From Amoebidium appalachense (Eukaryota > Ichthyosporea): DNA of 64,000 nt. Of the stretch, positions 1-11,585 are shown in pieces (positions within the stretch are counted from its first letter, which is position 1; every line of letters begins with the position of its first letter). Position numbers and translations under genes: made by a program. The stretch is taken from the NCBI GenBank assembly GCA_963693365.1, contig CAVNZM010000015.1:3038001-3102000 (forward strand), in the 5' to 3' direction. The notes under the pieces were generated by a model that did no database searches, had not been told where the DNA came from, and worked only from the letters and a program-made list of their open reading frames with translations.

Positions 1-211
1 CTCTGCCCCCCGTTCATTTGTCTCCGTGAAGAGATGATAGGGCATAAAATGAGCAAAGAAAGAGACCATATGTATAGACGCGCTTAGTCGCTTGCCCTCC
101 CATCGGTCCCCGGCCGGCTGGTTTAGTACCTTCATCGTGACTGTCCCCTTCCCCCCATCCCCATATTGTCTGCTTGCTAAATTACAGCTTTGATGCTAAC
201 CCAACGGGTGC
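1..211. other. No gene seen; probably intron
   Basis: Non-repetitive sequence ahead of the minisatellite. No exon with a credible reading frame and splice sites is visible. It probably lies in an intron of the helicase gene whose later exons start at 781, but the earlier exons are outside the window. Confidence 0.3.
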
Positions 212-780
212 ATGCTAACAGCCACTGTGTGCATGCTAAAACACACCGTGTACATGCAAATCTACCACGTGCATATGAATCGTTGCTTTGTGCATGCAAA
301 TAGTCATGCTAAATGTCACTGTGTGCATGCTAACAGTCACTGCGTGCACACTAACACTTACTGCGTGTATGCCAATACTTTGCTCACTGTGTGCATGCCA
401 ATACTTTACTCACTGTGTGCATGCCAATACTTTACTCACTGTGTGCAGGCCAATACTTTACTCACTGTGCGCATGCCAATACTTTACTCGCTGCGCGCAT
501 GCCAATGTTTTACTCCTGTGTGCACGCCAATACTTTGCTCATTGTGTGCATGCCAATACTTAACTCACTATGTGCATGCCAATGTTTAACTCACTCTGTG
601 CATGCCAATACTCACTGTGTACATGCCAATACTTTACTCACTGTGTGCATGCCAATGCTCACTGTGTCCACACCAATACTCACTGTGTGCACACCAATAC
701 TCACTGTGTGCACACCAATACTCACTGTGTGCATACCAATACTCACTGTGTGCACACCAATACTCACTGTGTGCATGCAG
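212..780 (+). repeat. Minisatellite with ACTGTGTGCATGCC core
   Basis: A degenerate tandem array built on ACTGTGTGCATGCCAATAC. The unit is about 26 bases in the middle (with an added TTTACTC) and about 21 bases towards the right end, where CATGCC becomes CACACC. The last unit runs into GTGCATGCAG, which is the 3' splice site of the helicase exon starting at 781. A related array lies in a MAK16 intron (about 29285-29775). Confidence 0.85.
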
Positions 781-1046
781 GTGCGGGGGGGCATGATGAA
801 GGCTGTGAGGGATGCCAAGAGGGCCAAGAAGGGCAAGCGCCTGCATGCATTCACAGAGGACAATGATGGTATGGTTTTTTCAAAAAAAAAAACGCACATG
901 CACGTGCACGCACAAGATGCCTACGCACATTTCATCGGCAGATACTTTAGATACGCTTAGGCTTACACACGCACGCCATGCATACACCTACACCCATACA
1001 CACTCACAACAAGTATACAAAGACGAGCAGACATGGACGGAAGGGG

Positions 1047-1099
<53 letters not shown>

Positions 1100-1224
1100 T
1101 TTACATATCATATACAGCAAATCTTTCCCCACGTACTCTATCACATGCACCTTAACTAACAATTCATTGGGGGTCACACAAACAAACACACACACACGCA
1201 CGCACATATGCACACGCGAGCGCG

Positions 1225-1296
<72 letters not shown>

Positions 1297-1405
1297 ACCG
1301 CAAGCTAAGAAGAAGAAGGTCAAGGCTGTAGGGTTTGACCGGGAGCTGACCGACACAAGCAAGAAGGCACTGGCCGGCATGAGAGGCCTGCCCCCTGGTA
1401 TGTTT

Positions 1406-1445
<40 letters not shown>

Positions 1446-1455
1446 CTGTGTGGAT

Positions 1456-1538
<83 letters not shown>

Positions 1539-1619
1539 TGTGTGTGTGTGTCTGTGTGTGTGTGTGTGTGTGCGGAGTTCATGGAAAGGGGACGAGGGGA
1601 GCTTGGGTGTGTGTGAAAA

Positions 1620-1650
<31 letters not shown>

Positions 1651-1969
1651 GACGAAAGGAAAAGAGGTCGAATCTTTTTAGTCCATACGAATCAGAGCAC
1701 TACTAGTGAGCTGCCAATCAAATGCACCACTAGACATCATAATGCTTGCCTTCTTGGTCGTGTTGAAAATCGTGTGTGGTTTTGAGGTTTCCCACCCCTC
1801 ATGCATATTTTGTAGTTGTGCCGAATCCCCTTCTGATTGGGATCGATAAGGCTGTGCACCTTGTACCCCCTTCCCCCCCCCCCCCCCCCCCTCTCCCCTT
1901 CCCCCCTCCACCCCCCCCCCCTCCCCTCCCTCCTCTCCCTCCCCCGCTCCCGCCCTCTCCCTCCCTTCC

Positions 1970-2000
<31 letters not shown>

Positions 2001-2621
2001 AAAAAAAAAAAAAGTCATACTAATGGCAAAAGTAATGATTGATTAGAAGGGTATAATGATGTAAATCAGAGATAATGTCATTAACTGACTCCGTGTTGCT
2101 TTTCTGTTGCTGTGTTCCCAGATTCACATGAAACGAACAGAACAGTGTATATCCCAATTTCCTAACAACCATTTTGTAAATCTTCAGGTGCCAAGAAATC
2201 GGCCAAGGGAGCCAAGGGCAAGAGTTCTGCGGACCAGAAGAAGGCATCAGAGAAGAAGCAGAGAATCAAAGAGCTGCGGACTACAAAGTCAAAGCATGCA
2301 TTCAAGACAAAGAAGCGGTATGTGTGTGTGCTTGCACGTGAATGTGTGAGCATTTGAATGCGTGTTGTGTGTGTGTGCAGTTGCACGTGTGTGTGGGTAC
2401 ACTTGATCGTGTATGTGAGTATACTTTTGGGTACGTTCCATTTGGGTGTGTTGGAGTTTTGTGCTCTTCTTCAAATCATATATTAATCATTGTTTTTTCC
2501 TTCGCGCTATGGCTTTTATGAAGCAGGGATGCAGCATCCTTTACCAATTATCAATGATCATATTCTGAGACTCTCATTGACCCCTCTCTCTCTATCCCTC
2601 TCCTCCCCCACTTCCCCCTCG

Positions 2622-2686
<65 letters not shown>

Positions 2687-2749
2687 CCACACACATACAC
2701 AAAAACCCGCAAACATTCATGTACACACAACAGCTACAAGCGCAGGTAA
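781..2749 (+). CDS. DDX27: C-terminal exons of a Drs1/DDX27-type DEAD-box RNA helicase
   Basis: Four exons: 781-868, 1296-1397, 2188-2317 and 2734-2749 (stop TAA). Junction phases agree throughout (GG|A, G|GT, CG|C), with donors GTATGG, GTATGT and GTATGT. The 111-residue product is very basic. Exon 2 carries [14 protein letters not shown] and the protein ends FKTKKRYKRR. From memory of the family, metazoan DDX27 has a matching F-D-x-E-L-T-(N/D)-T-S-K-K-A-L stretch followed by an FKSK-x-RYKRR tail, which is the basis of the call. Drs1/DDX27 is a nucleolar ATP-dependent helicase of 60S subunit assembly. The helicase core must lie left of the window, so the catalytic motifs cannot be checked. 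Introns hold (CA)n, (TG)n, poly-T and poly-G tracts, and the acceptor of exon 2 is the end of a (CA)n run. The alternative is another lysine-rich nucleolar protein. Confidence 0.7.
1049..1097 (+). repeat. Poly-G tract, 49 bases
   Basis: Uninterrupted G-run inside the first visible helicase intron. Confidence 0.95.
1231..1572. repeat. (CA)n and (TG)n microsatellites flanking exon 1296-1397
   Basis: A (CA)n run of about 63 bases ends in the exon's acceptor AG at 1295. After the exon come poly-T (about 1411-1443) and a (TG)n run (about 1458-1572). Confidence 0.9.
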
Positions 2750-3082
2750 ATCTGGGCATCATCCCGGCATTTGGTGGATGGGTCACATCATGTAGCCCCT
2801 GCCGTCAATCGACAACTCCAGTTGTGCAAATCTCTGCGTTGCCGTTGTTGTAAATTATTGGAGGCCCCTCTGTTGCATATTTTTTTTTCCACTTTATATT
2901 TATGTTAGCTTATTAGTGTGGCAACGTGTGCAACTGTATCGAGTGTTTTTTCCTTTCTTTCTTTGCTTTTTCCTTTTTTGGGCATGGCCACGGGCAGGGG
3001 CTTATGTAGGACTATGTGTGTGTGTGGATTCTTTGTGTGCCCGCATTTTGGGGGGAGGGGGTGTGGGGGTTTTTTTTTGTTT

Positions 3083-3157
<75 letters not shown>

Positions 3158-4203
3158 GGGGGTTACATACGTGCTGTCTGTCTTATTTACATATTCGTGT
3201 GCATGTGGTATTTGTCTGGCGGCAAAGTTGCCTGGGGCTTACCCACTTTCAGCCTGCTATTTGGTCATTGCCGTATTGTGCGTTGGTAAGGGAACGAACA
3301 CGTCTGGTCACGTGTGTGTCAAGTATAGGATTATCATAAATGGTAGAGTTGCATAAATCACTCACTAAAAGTCTAGGGTGTGCCCAGGTTCCCGGAGCCA
3401 CATCGGATTTCGCGTTCTACGCTAACTAGAAAGGGTGCATGCCGGCTTGACGAGTCAATGTCGACATCGAAATGCCGTCAATGCAATCTTCTGATTGGAC
3501 CATTCTGAAAATGGCTCCGAATGGCAAAACATGATTGGTCGGCTCAGTCGACATTCGATAGCAACCCCAAGATTTGCTCAAAATCTCGAAAGTCACTTCA
3601 ACAACGGATATAAAAGTATACGAAATAATGATATTTTCCATAAATCATCTTCGTAACGTATGCAGGTAAGACATGTATCTGTCGGCATATGCAATTTATT
3701 TGAGCTTTTTCTATCGATTTTGAGCCGCAATAGAGTTGTTTAGGCCTTGGACGGGACCCGTCCACATCAATTACAGTAGTCCGGGCCTCAAGAGGTTAAT
3801 GAATATATAACAGTGATGATCTGAGTGAATTTATGCAACTCTACCTCTGTGGACACACAATAAAAAGTGTGTAAACCCGGGAGAACATCTGCAAGATGCT
3901 AACCTACAAATTCACAGCCGTTGTACTCATTTGCAAATGTGTTCAAACATCTAAATACCATATAAACTCTTCAAAATATAATTAATGAATCCGTTTTTAT
4001 AAATAAAGGTACTTTGATATTGAGTTACTGTACCGATTTTACCCTTTCAAAATACGCACCTCGTCCATGTGCACGTGTGTAGCCGCGGTTTTCCCGCCTA
4101 AATTTGAGTCCAAAAACCTAAGCCTCTACTGCCTCCAAAACGCCAACGTGCAACAGCCGTAATAATTATTTGTAAATGCGTGTGGTCGCCAAAAAAAAAA
4201 AAA
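2750..4203. other. Intergenic; no gene seen
   Basis: Downstream of the helicase stop. Poly-T (about 3081-3136) joined to poly-G (3137-3162) is followed by about 1 kb of ordinary AT-richer DNA with no convincing exon. It contains two short motifs that recur elsewhere: one near 3374-3412 (again near 10972-11010) and AAAAAGTGTGTAAACC near 3863 (again near 37736). Confidence 0.6.
3374..3412 (+). repeat. Dispersed short repeat, copy 1
   Basis: CTAGGGTGTGCCCAGG and the following TTCCCGGAGCCACATCG are about 85% identical to the stretch near 10972-11010. Both lie in otherwise unique intergenic DNA, so they may be parts of an old mobile element. Confidence 0.6.
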
Positions 4204-4450
4204 ACACACACACGTGCACCCACACCCACACACACACACACACGCCCACCCACATCAACACCCACACACGCACACACACACGCACAACCACGCGCACGCA
4301 CACACGCACGCACACACACACACACGACACACCGACAACCCCACCCACATCAACACCCACACACGCACAACCACGCACACGCACACACGCACACACTGTG
4401 TACACACAGAGAGAGAGACACACAGACACACACACACGCACAGACGCATG
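4204..4450. repeat. Imperfect (CA)n-rich block
   Basis: CA/CG/CC-interrupted dinucleotide repeat grading into AG and CA runs. Open frames across it (poly-Thr/His, poly-Cys/Val) are artefacts of the repeat. Confidence 0.85.
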
Positions 4451-4539
4451 CATATGCACTCACACCTGCGGACCTTAAAAAGCCCCCCCCCCCACCCCCT
4501 CCCCTCCCCCCTCCCCCCTCCCCCCTCCAAACCACCTAC

Positions 4540-5339
4540 CCAATCACCCACCACCACCACCACCACCACCACCACCGCCACCACCACCACACATATGCTG
4601 ACCTGCGGACCTGTGGACCCACGGACCCGCGGACCCGCGAACCCGCGGACACTAAAAAGCACCCCCCCTCCCCCCTCCCCCCCCCTACCCACCACCACCA
4701 CCACCACCGCCACCACCACCACACATATGCTGACCTGCGGACCTACGGACCCGCGGACCCGCAAACCCACGGACCTTAAAAAGCTCCCCCCCTCCCTCCC
4801 CCCCCCCAACCACCCACCCAATCCCCCACCACCACCGCCACCAGCAACCATCATCACCACCACACATATGCTGACCTGCGGACCCACGGACTCGCGGACC
4901 TACGGACCCGCGGACCCGCGGACCCGCGAACCCGCGAACTCGCGGACCTTAAAAAGACCCCCCTCTCCCTCCCCCGCCCCAACCACCCACCCAATCACCC
5001 ACCACCGCCACCACCAACCACCACCACCACACATATGCTGACCCGCGGACCCGCGGACCTTTGGACCCGCGAACCCGCGGACCTCCCCCCCCCCCCCCCC
5101 CCCAAAAAAACCACCCACCACCAACCGTCACACATATGCTGACCCGCGGACCTATGGACCCGCGGACCCACGGACCTTAAAAAGCCCCCCCCTCCCCCCC
5201 CCCCCCCCACCCACCCACCCATCCAATCGCCCACCACCACCACCACCGCAACCACCAACCACCACCACCACAAAACAATGTTGACCTGCGGACCTGCAGA
5301 TCCGCGGACCCGTGGACCCACGGACGTGCGGACCCGCGG

Positions 5340-5374
<35 letters not shown>

Positions 5375-5464
5375 TCCGTGACCACCACCACCACTAACAA
5401 CAACCACCACCATCACAAAAAAATATGCAGACCTTATGCGGACAACGGCAGAACTTGATGGCCT

Positions 5465-5518
<54 letters not shown>

Positions 5519-5625
5519 ATCCCTCCTCCCACACACCACCTCCGGGCCACCCCACACACCACCACCACCACCACGGTGACCATCACCACCACCACCACCA
5601 CCACAGAAAAATACTGAGATAAATA
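4540..5625. repeat. Higher-order tandem array
   Basis: Units begin with ACATATGCTGACCTGCGGAC at about 4591, 4723, 4864, 5031 and 5132, with degenerate units near 5274 and 5425. Spacing is 101-167 bases. Each unit is composite: a run of GCGGACCC-type octamers, a CTTAAAAAG spacer (in most units), a C-rich block and a (CAC)n/(ACC)n block. Length varies mostly in the C-run and CAC block. Confidence 0.85.
5467..5519. repeat. Poly-C tract, about 52 bases
   Basis: Nearly pure C-run inside the tandem array region. Confidence 0.9.
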
Positions 5626-6052
5626 ACATGACTAGAATTGAGAAAACAATGGAAAATTTTATAAACCAACTTGAAAAAACAGGAAGGGGGGGGGGGGGGG
5701 GGGAGACACACATGAATCTGCTCGACAGCGTGATGATGTCACTGAGTGTGAATTATATTTAGCTTAACCATACACAGGCACAGCCATGGTATGACCTATG
5801 GACTTGGGAACCTGCAGACCTGCGGACCTACACATCTCCGGGCCTTTATACTACTACGGACCTACACACTACGGACTTGCACAACTAACTCGATGACCCC
5901 CCTCCCCCCCCCACCTTTCCAATCAACACCGCCACCACATATACATACATATAGTACAACCTACAGGCATACAGACCTACGGACCTGCAGGGCTACCTGT
6001 GTACACTTATGCACTTGTGCAGCAACTTATTATCCTAACCCCACCGTGCCCT

Positions 6053-6103
<51 letters not shown>

Positions 6104-6299
6104 AAAAAAAAAAAGAAGAAGAAAAGAAAGAAGAAAAAAAACCAAAACTAAAAAACACATGCACACACACAAACAGCAAAAACGTTTAACCAAGCAGCCT
6201 CCTGCAGGGCGTCAGGAAACATATAAACACACAAACTCACCAACAGCCAGATGACGTAGGCAGCTACACATGCACCAGCTTAAAACCGCCATCACCATC
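5626..6299. other. No gene seen; decayed array units
   Basis: Loose copies of the ACCTGCGGACCTAC motif occur near 5810-5880 and 5950-6000, so the array once extended further. A poly-C/poly-A junction lies at about 6055-6114. No exon is supported. Confidence 0.5.
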
Positions 6300-6495
6300 T
6301 TACTTGGTACCCTTGGGCACGAGACGTTCAGAGCGCCTAAGGTTCCATGTAGGGTTGATCTTTTTGGTGTATTGCACCAAGCCAGCAATCTCCAACGGCA
6401 CAATTTTCTTGGTAGTAGCATTGGAGTTTCTCTTGTGCAAAATCTGCTTGTTGTCGTTCTTCACCAGCACATTGCCATCATCCAGGGTCATGTTG
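6300..6495 (-). CDS. Terminal exon of an unidentified protein
   Basis: A 65-codon exon reading from acceptor TTTTAG (6496) to a TAA at 6300-6302. It encodes a polar, basic tail with NVLVKNDNKQILHKRNSN, then KKIVPLEIAGLVQYTKK and RRSERLVPKGTK at the end. It starts with one base of a split codon, so the preceding exon must end in phase 2. Composition is normal and free of the surrounding simple repeats, which argues for real coding. I do not recognise the family and could not find the upstream exon, which should lie at higher coordinates. An antisense frame overlaps but has no splice support. Confidence 0.5.
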
Positions 6496-6577
6496 CTAAA
6501 AGCCGATGACAAATCTGAGGCTACGACTTGTGTGACAAGGATAAAGGAGAGAGTGGCGGCGGTGGTGGTGGATGGGT

Positions 6578-6578
<1 letters not shown>

Positions 6579-6619
<41 letters not shown>

Positions 6620-6630
6620 GGATGGGGGGG

Positions 6631-6663
<33 letters not shown>
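6579..6663 (+). repeat. Interrupted poly-G tract, 85 bases
   Basis: G-run broken only by a few A and T bases. Confidence 0.9.
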
Positions 6664-6664
<1 letters not shown>

Positions 6665-6930
6665 TTGCCAGTGGAGGGATGGGTCATGGAAAGGTCAGGT
6701 TTTGAAGATAGGTATTTCATCCTGCATAACACAACATCTGTATGGATGTGCCTGGGGCCTGTGTCTATGCGTATGCTTAAGCAAATGTGTATGCATGTAA
6801 ATGGGCCGAATTGTGGAATTGCACTGTGCGCTCTGCATGAGTGTGAGAATGCACATGTGACTACATGCATACTTCTGCGCGTGCGTGGAGACAGCATGTG
6901 TCTGTGTCCGTGGCCTGTGTCTGTCTCCCT

Positions 6931-6932
<2 letters not shown>

Positions 6933-7019
<87 letters not shown>

Positions 7020-7024
7020 AGGGA

Positions 7025-7080
<56 letters not shown>

Positions 7081-7402
7081 CACACACACACAGCACGCGC
7101 GTAGATGCCCCCGCCATTTTCTCTCATGCCCAATCACACACACACACACACACACACTCTCTCTCTCTCTCTCTCTCTCTCCCCCCCAGGTGTGTGTGTC
7201 TGTGTGTGTGTGTGTGTCTGTGTGCGTGTGTGCGTGTGTGCGTGTGTGCGTGCGTGCGTGCGTGCGTGTGTGTGTGTGTGTGTGTGCGCGTGCGCGCGCG
7301 CGCGCGCGCGCGTGTGCACGCTCGTACATGCCCCCGTCACTCTCACGCCCAACCACACACACACACACAAACACACACACAAACACACACACACACACTC
7401 CC

Positions 7403-7490
<88 letters not shown>

Positions 7491-7501
7491 TGTGTGTGTG
7501 T
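6933..7501. repeat. Compound microsatellite block
   Basis: (CA)n to 6979, (GA)n to about 7078, then (CA)n, (CT)n, (TG)n with CG interruptions, (CA)n, (CT)n and (TG)n. The large open frames here on both strands are repeat artefacts. Confidence 0.9.
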
Positions 7502-7880
7502 GCATGTCCAATAGTTGGGGTGGGGCGGTATGTATGTTCGTGTGTGCTATAAGGGAGGCGTGGTGGTGGTGGTGGGGCCTGTGCTCGAGCATGGATGTGA
7601 ACCACACACAACAAGAAGACAAGAAGACATCACAGCTACACCTACCCGCAACAGTCGGTGATTGCCCACGGGAAGGAGGCTGACCAAGGGCCTCAACATC
7701 AGCTACGGAAAACTTCGCAAACTGCAATGGGCCACGGAGGTGGTTACGAACGCACCAGACCAGAGCACCGAAATTATGGTGGGGAGGTATGTGTATATGT
7801 ATGTGCTTCTGTGTGTGCGAGTGTGCTTGCATGTGTGGAAGATGTGGTGGGTAGTGGGTAGGGGGGGGGGAGGGGGGCAA
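7318..7880 (+). repeat. Segmental duplication, left copy
   Basis: Matches 8206-8790 in the same order: a CGTACATGCCCC motif, a GGGGCGGTATGTAT motif, the putative exon region, and GATGTGGTGGGTAGTGGGTA. The core (about 7578-7705) is over 90% identical to about 8466-8595. Copies are about 890 bases apart. Confidence 0.75.
7634..7788 (+). CDS. Putative internal exon, unidentified
   Basis: Ordinary sequence between CACAG acceptor-like signals (around 7633) and a strong GTATGTG donor after GGGGAG. Two frames are open. One reads GLNISYGKLRKLQWATEVV; the other reads YTYPQQSVIAHGKEADQ across the full interval. I cannot choose between them. The duplicate at about 8520-8655 has a deletion of 17 bases in the middle and lacks the donor, so if this is a gene that copy is broken. 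No neighbouring exon was found. Confidence 0.25.
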
Positions 7881-8099
7881 GGGAGAGAGGAAGGAGCGAG
7901 CGAGAGGGAATAGAGATGGGATGGAAAGAAGGAGGTGGAGGCCCGTGTGTGAATGTGTGATACTAATATGTGTGTCTGTGGTGAGTGTGTCTGTGGTGCG
8001 TGTGCGTGTGTGTGTGTGTGTGGCCAATACTTAGTGTGGGGCGGTTTGTACATTGTGCGTGTAGAAGGGAGACGAGGGGGATGGGGGGACAGGGAAAAA

Positions 8100-8103
<4 letters not shown>

Positions 8104-8184
<81 letters not shown>
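8104..8184. repeat. (TG)n microsatellite, 80 bases
   Basis: Pure TG repeat passing into a GTGG repeat. Confidence 0.95.
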
Positions 8185-8192
<8 letters not shown>

Positions 8193-8205
8193 GGTGGGTG
8201 GGTGG

Positions 8206-8790
8206 GTGCACGAGCGTACATGCCCCTGTCACCGCTCTCTGTGACGCTCAATGTCTCTCTCTGTCGCTCGCTCTCTGGGCGTACGTGTGTGCGTATGCGT
8301 ATGTGCGCGCGCGCGCGTGTGTGTGTGTGTGTGTGTTGGGGGGGGGGGGGGGGGGGGGGGGCGATCGGTGGACGGTGGGGCGGCATGTATATTTGTGAGT
8401 GTTAAAAGGGGGTGGAGGGGGGGATTGGGGGCACAAGGGGGGAGGCATGGTGGTGGTGGGGGCCTATGCCCGAGCATGGATGTGAGCCACGCGCAACAAA
8501 AAGACAAGAAGACACCACAGCTACACCTACCCGCAACAGTCGGTGATTGCCCAAGGAAAGGAGGCTGACCAAGGGCCTCAACATCAGCGACGGAAACTGC
8601 AATGGGCCACGGAGGTGGTTACGAAAACACCACACCAGAACATCGAAAAGTAGTACATACCGGTGCACGTGCAGTGTAGATGTTTGGTAAAGGTTGGGGT
8701 GGGGAGGTATGTAGATATGTACGTGTGTGTGTGTGTGCGAGTGTGGTTACATGTGTGAAAGATGTGGTGGGTAGTGGGTAGGGGGCGGGG
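8206..8790 (+). repeat. Segmental duplication, right copy (decayed)
   Basis: Second copy of 7318-7880. It carries the ATGGATGTGAGCCACGCGCA stretch and the same exon-like core, but with an internal deletion and several substitutions that change residues in each frame. Confidence 0.7.
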
Positions 8791-9165
8791 GGGAAGGGGG
8801 GGGGGGGGGGAGCCCGCACATACTCACACAGGCATTCACTCATAAAACAAATTAACCTCCCAGCCTTCCCCCCCCCCCCCCCCCCCTCTCCACACACACA
8901 CACACACACACGATGCTGTACCTCTAAACACTCCCCCTCAACACGTCAAGCCACCCCCTTCGCCCCCCCCCCCCCCCCCCCCCCCGCCCCTTACCACCCA
9001 CCCACCCCCTCACCCTACCTCCCACCCATCCAGACAAACGTCCCTGCCCCTACCGCCTGAAGGGATGCAAGGACACATATAGAGGGGCAGCACAGAAGTC
9101 ACCCACACGGTACCTTGCCTGAGTGCATTATGTGCACGGACAGCATCTGTCACCCATTTGCAATC

Positions 9166-9345
9166 CTACTTGCTATCTTCATCTTTCCCTGCATCTTTAT
9201 CTTTCCCTGCATCTTCATCTTTCTCTGCATCTTCATCTTTCCCTGCATCTTTATGTTCCTTTGCAAAAAGCAAGAAGAACGGATGCTCTGTAGCGTCTTT
9301 GTCCGCTCCCTCTTTCAGAAGCTGCACCATGCGCTGGATGGTTCC
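9166..9345 (-). CDS. Terminal exon with acidic/basic hexapeptide repeats
   Basis: Reads from acceptor CTGCCCAG (9346-9353) to TAG at 9166-9168. The frame GTIQRMVQLLKEGADKDATE is amphipathic, followed by HPFFLLFAKEHKD and then three or four copies of a six-residue unit D-A-(G/E)-K-D-(E/K), ending DEDSK. At DNA level this is an 18-base tandem repeat on a CATCTTTCCCTG theme. The charged tail points to a soluble or nuclear protein, but the family is unknown and no upstream exon was found. The opposite strand is also open (serine-rich), but it has no matching splice signals. Confidence 0.5.
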   Translation of the reverse strand, partial: GTIQRMVQLLKEGADKDATEHPFFLLFAKEHKDAGKDEDAEKDEDAGKDKDAGKDEDSK

Positions 9346-9353
9346 CTGGGCAG

Positions 9354-9795
9354 GTTGAGAGTAAAGTTCCAGTTAGAGAATTTAACGCCAAAGAAAACAG
9401 GAGGATGGTATATTGCTGCTGGCGCCCAAAACCAAATTAACATACAAATCTTAGTCAGGGAGATTGAATGCACCAGGAGATAACGTGGTTCAAACAGAGC
9501 AAACATTTGGGAGGGAGGGGGGAGGGGGAAGAGAATGTTGGCCTAAGGGCGGGGGGGGGGGGGGGGGGGGGGGCGAGGGACACAGGGGGAATGGGGATAA
9601 CATAAGGGGAAAGGGATCTCCGGGAGGTAGGGACAGGCGAGGGGGCGGGGGCGGGGGCGGGGAAGGGGAAGGGGAAGGGGAGGGGGGAGGGAAGAGGGGG
9701 GGAGGGGGGGGGGGAGGGGGGCGGATACATATGCGGGTCGGAAAACGGCCCGGCATGAAAAGGCGAGGAAGGGCTAAGGCAAGCTACAAATGTGG

Positions 9796-9893
<98 letters not shown>

Positions 9894-10081
9894 GCAATGA
9901 AAGAAAAGCAATCATCGTGACTAACACTTTCCTGGCTATTCCGTATGTGTGTATGTTAGGAGGGAGGGGGGGGGGGGGGGGGGAAGGGGGGGTGATGTAA
10001 TTACAAAGCCAATCATCACGACTGATGCTGTCCAGAATACTCCGTGTGTGTGTGTTTGGGGGGGGGGGGGAAGGGGTGCAG

Positions 10082-10120
<39 letters not shown>

Positions 10121-11387
10121 GGTTACGGAGCATCTGAACAGGGGGACGGTGTGCGGGAGGGGCGAGGGGTGACAGACATGATTAGAGTGTAACAATGTAG
10201 ACTCTAAGGAGTCGGAAAGGGGATGCTTCTAAGAAAAGGCGGTTAGAAGGGGGGGAGGGGAGGGATGGAGGAGGGGGTTTCACTTGGGAAAGAAATGAGA
10301 GAATGAAGGAGAGGGTGGGGAAGAAGCGGACGGTAAAAGTAGCTCTTCGTTGGTGCGCGTGCCTGTGCGTGCGTGCGTGCGTGCGTGGATGGGTATAGGA
10401 AGATGCGCATTGACAGGGGAATGTCTGTGTCTACTAAATGCAGGCTGTTGAAGTGCAAATTTTGTTTACCTAGACAGACAGGCACCGGTTTTGACTTCGT
10501 GGTTTTGTAGTAGTAATAGACGATAGAACCTTGTAGAATTAAAGAAATGACACGACTTCAGCAGCGATGGAAAGTCATATATCTAGTGGGAGTTACAAGT
10601 AGTTTTGAAACTTGTCTATTTCGTAGTAGGTATAACTAGCTAAGAAAGTTTCAGGCCGTAACGCTGACCATATATGTACTTCGCAATTTTTCTCTTGACT
10701 GGGATTTATTGATCAGTTTCGCAATTTCACAGACTTGAGAGCACGGTGCGGGTGGATGTACGCCCTTGCCAAGGGGTAAAAGCGCAGCCACCTAAACGCG
10801 CATTTTTATGCCAAAAAAAACATCAGAAACCTGGTTCTTGTATGCATGTTAGCAAATGCTCCCTAAATTAAAAGCATTTGTTACACCCATTTGCGAACGT
10901 TTTGTGGGTCGCGAGCAAGCGGGGAAAAGTGCCTTTGCACTAATATCACCCCAGATCTCTAATTTGACGATCTAGGGTGTGCCCAGTTCCCCCAGCCAGA
11001 TCGCATTTACAAACAAGGGGACACCATACACAAGGTATCGTTATTAGAGTAAAGTTCAATTTTTTTTTGCATAAGACGAAGGATAAGTGTATATTCTAAT
11101 CTCGTGCAACTTTCATTTGGCTAGTTTCTATCAACTTCATGTTCACATTAGAGCACAAACTGACTCATGTCGATGTCAGTTGACTAGTTGTCGATCTCCG
11201 TGGAAATTACGGATCTGAACAGGTTAACAATGAATCATGGACTAGCTTGAGCTCGTGTGGTGCCACCATGACAACACCAGCTGTTCTCGGCTCAGATGTC
11301 AGAAACCACCTCAGTTATTTGGAATAGTGGCGCTTCTTGTGAGCTCGAGCTCAATAGTATGTGTGTACTCGTGTGTGTGTGTGTGTA

Positions 11388-11426
<39 letters not shown>

Positions 11427-11584
11427 ATGTGTGTGCGTGCGTTTATGTTTGGTTGTGTGTGAGTGTGGGCGTGTGCACGCGTGAAGGTCAGGGGTGACTC
11501 CTGGGGGAGAGGGGGAGGGGGGGGGGGGCTTGCGTTTTTGGGGGGAGACGGGGGGTGAGCAGAGGAGATAATCTCACTCGAACG
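9354..11584. other. No gene seen
   Basis: 9.5-10.3 kb is G-rich with a (GT)n run (about 9800-9855). A short stretch, AATCATCGTGACTAACAC..TTCCG near 9910-9945, recurs imperfectly near 10011-10045. 10.4-11.3 kb is ordinary AT-richer intergenic DNA without a convincing exon. (TG)n with interruptions lies at 11370-11460. Confidence 0.5.
10972..11010 (+). repeat. Dispersed short repeat, copy 2
   Basis: CTAGGGTGTGCCCAG and the following bases pair with the stretch at 3374-3412. Confidence 0.6.
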
Positions 11585-11585
11585 A

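Noticed and set aside
212-780. Possible CRISPR-like array of repeats and spacers
   Set aside because: Units are directly adjacent and degenerate, without unique spacers of constant size; this is a eukaryotic minisatellite in an intron.
4166-5321. Many long His/Thr-, Cys/Val- and Pro-rich open frames on both strands
   Set aside because: They follow CA, TG, C-run and CAC repeats in all frames; no codon structure or splice context independent of the repeat.
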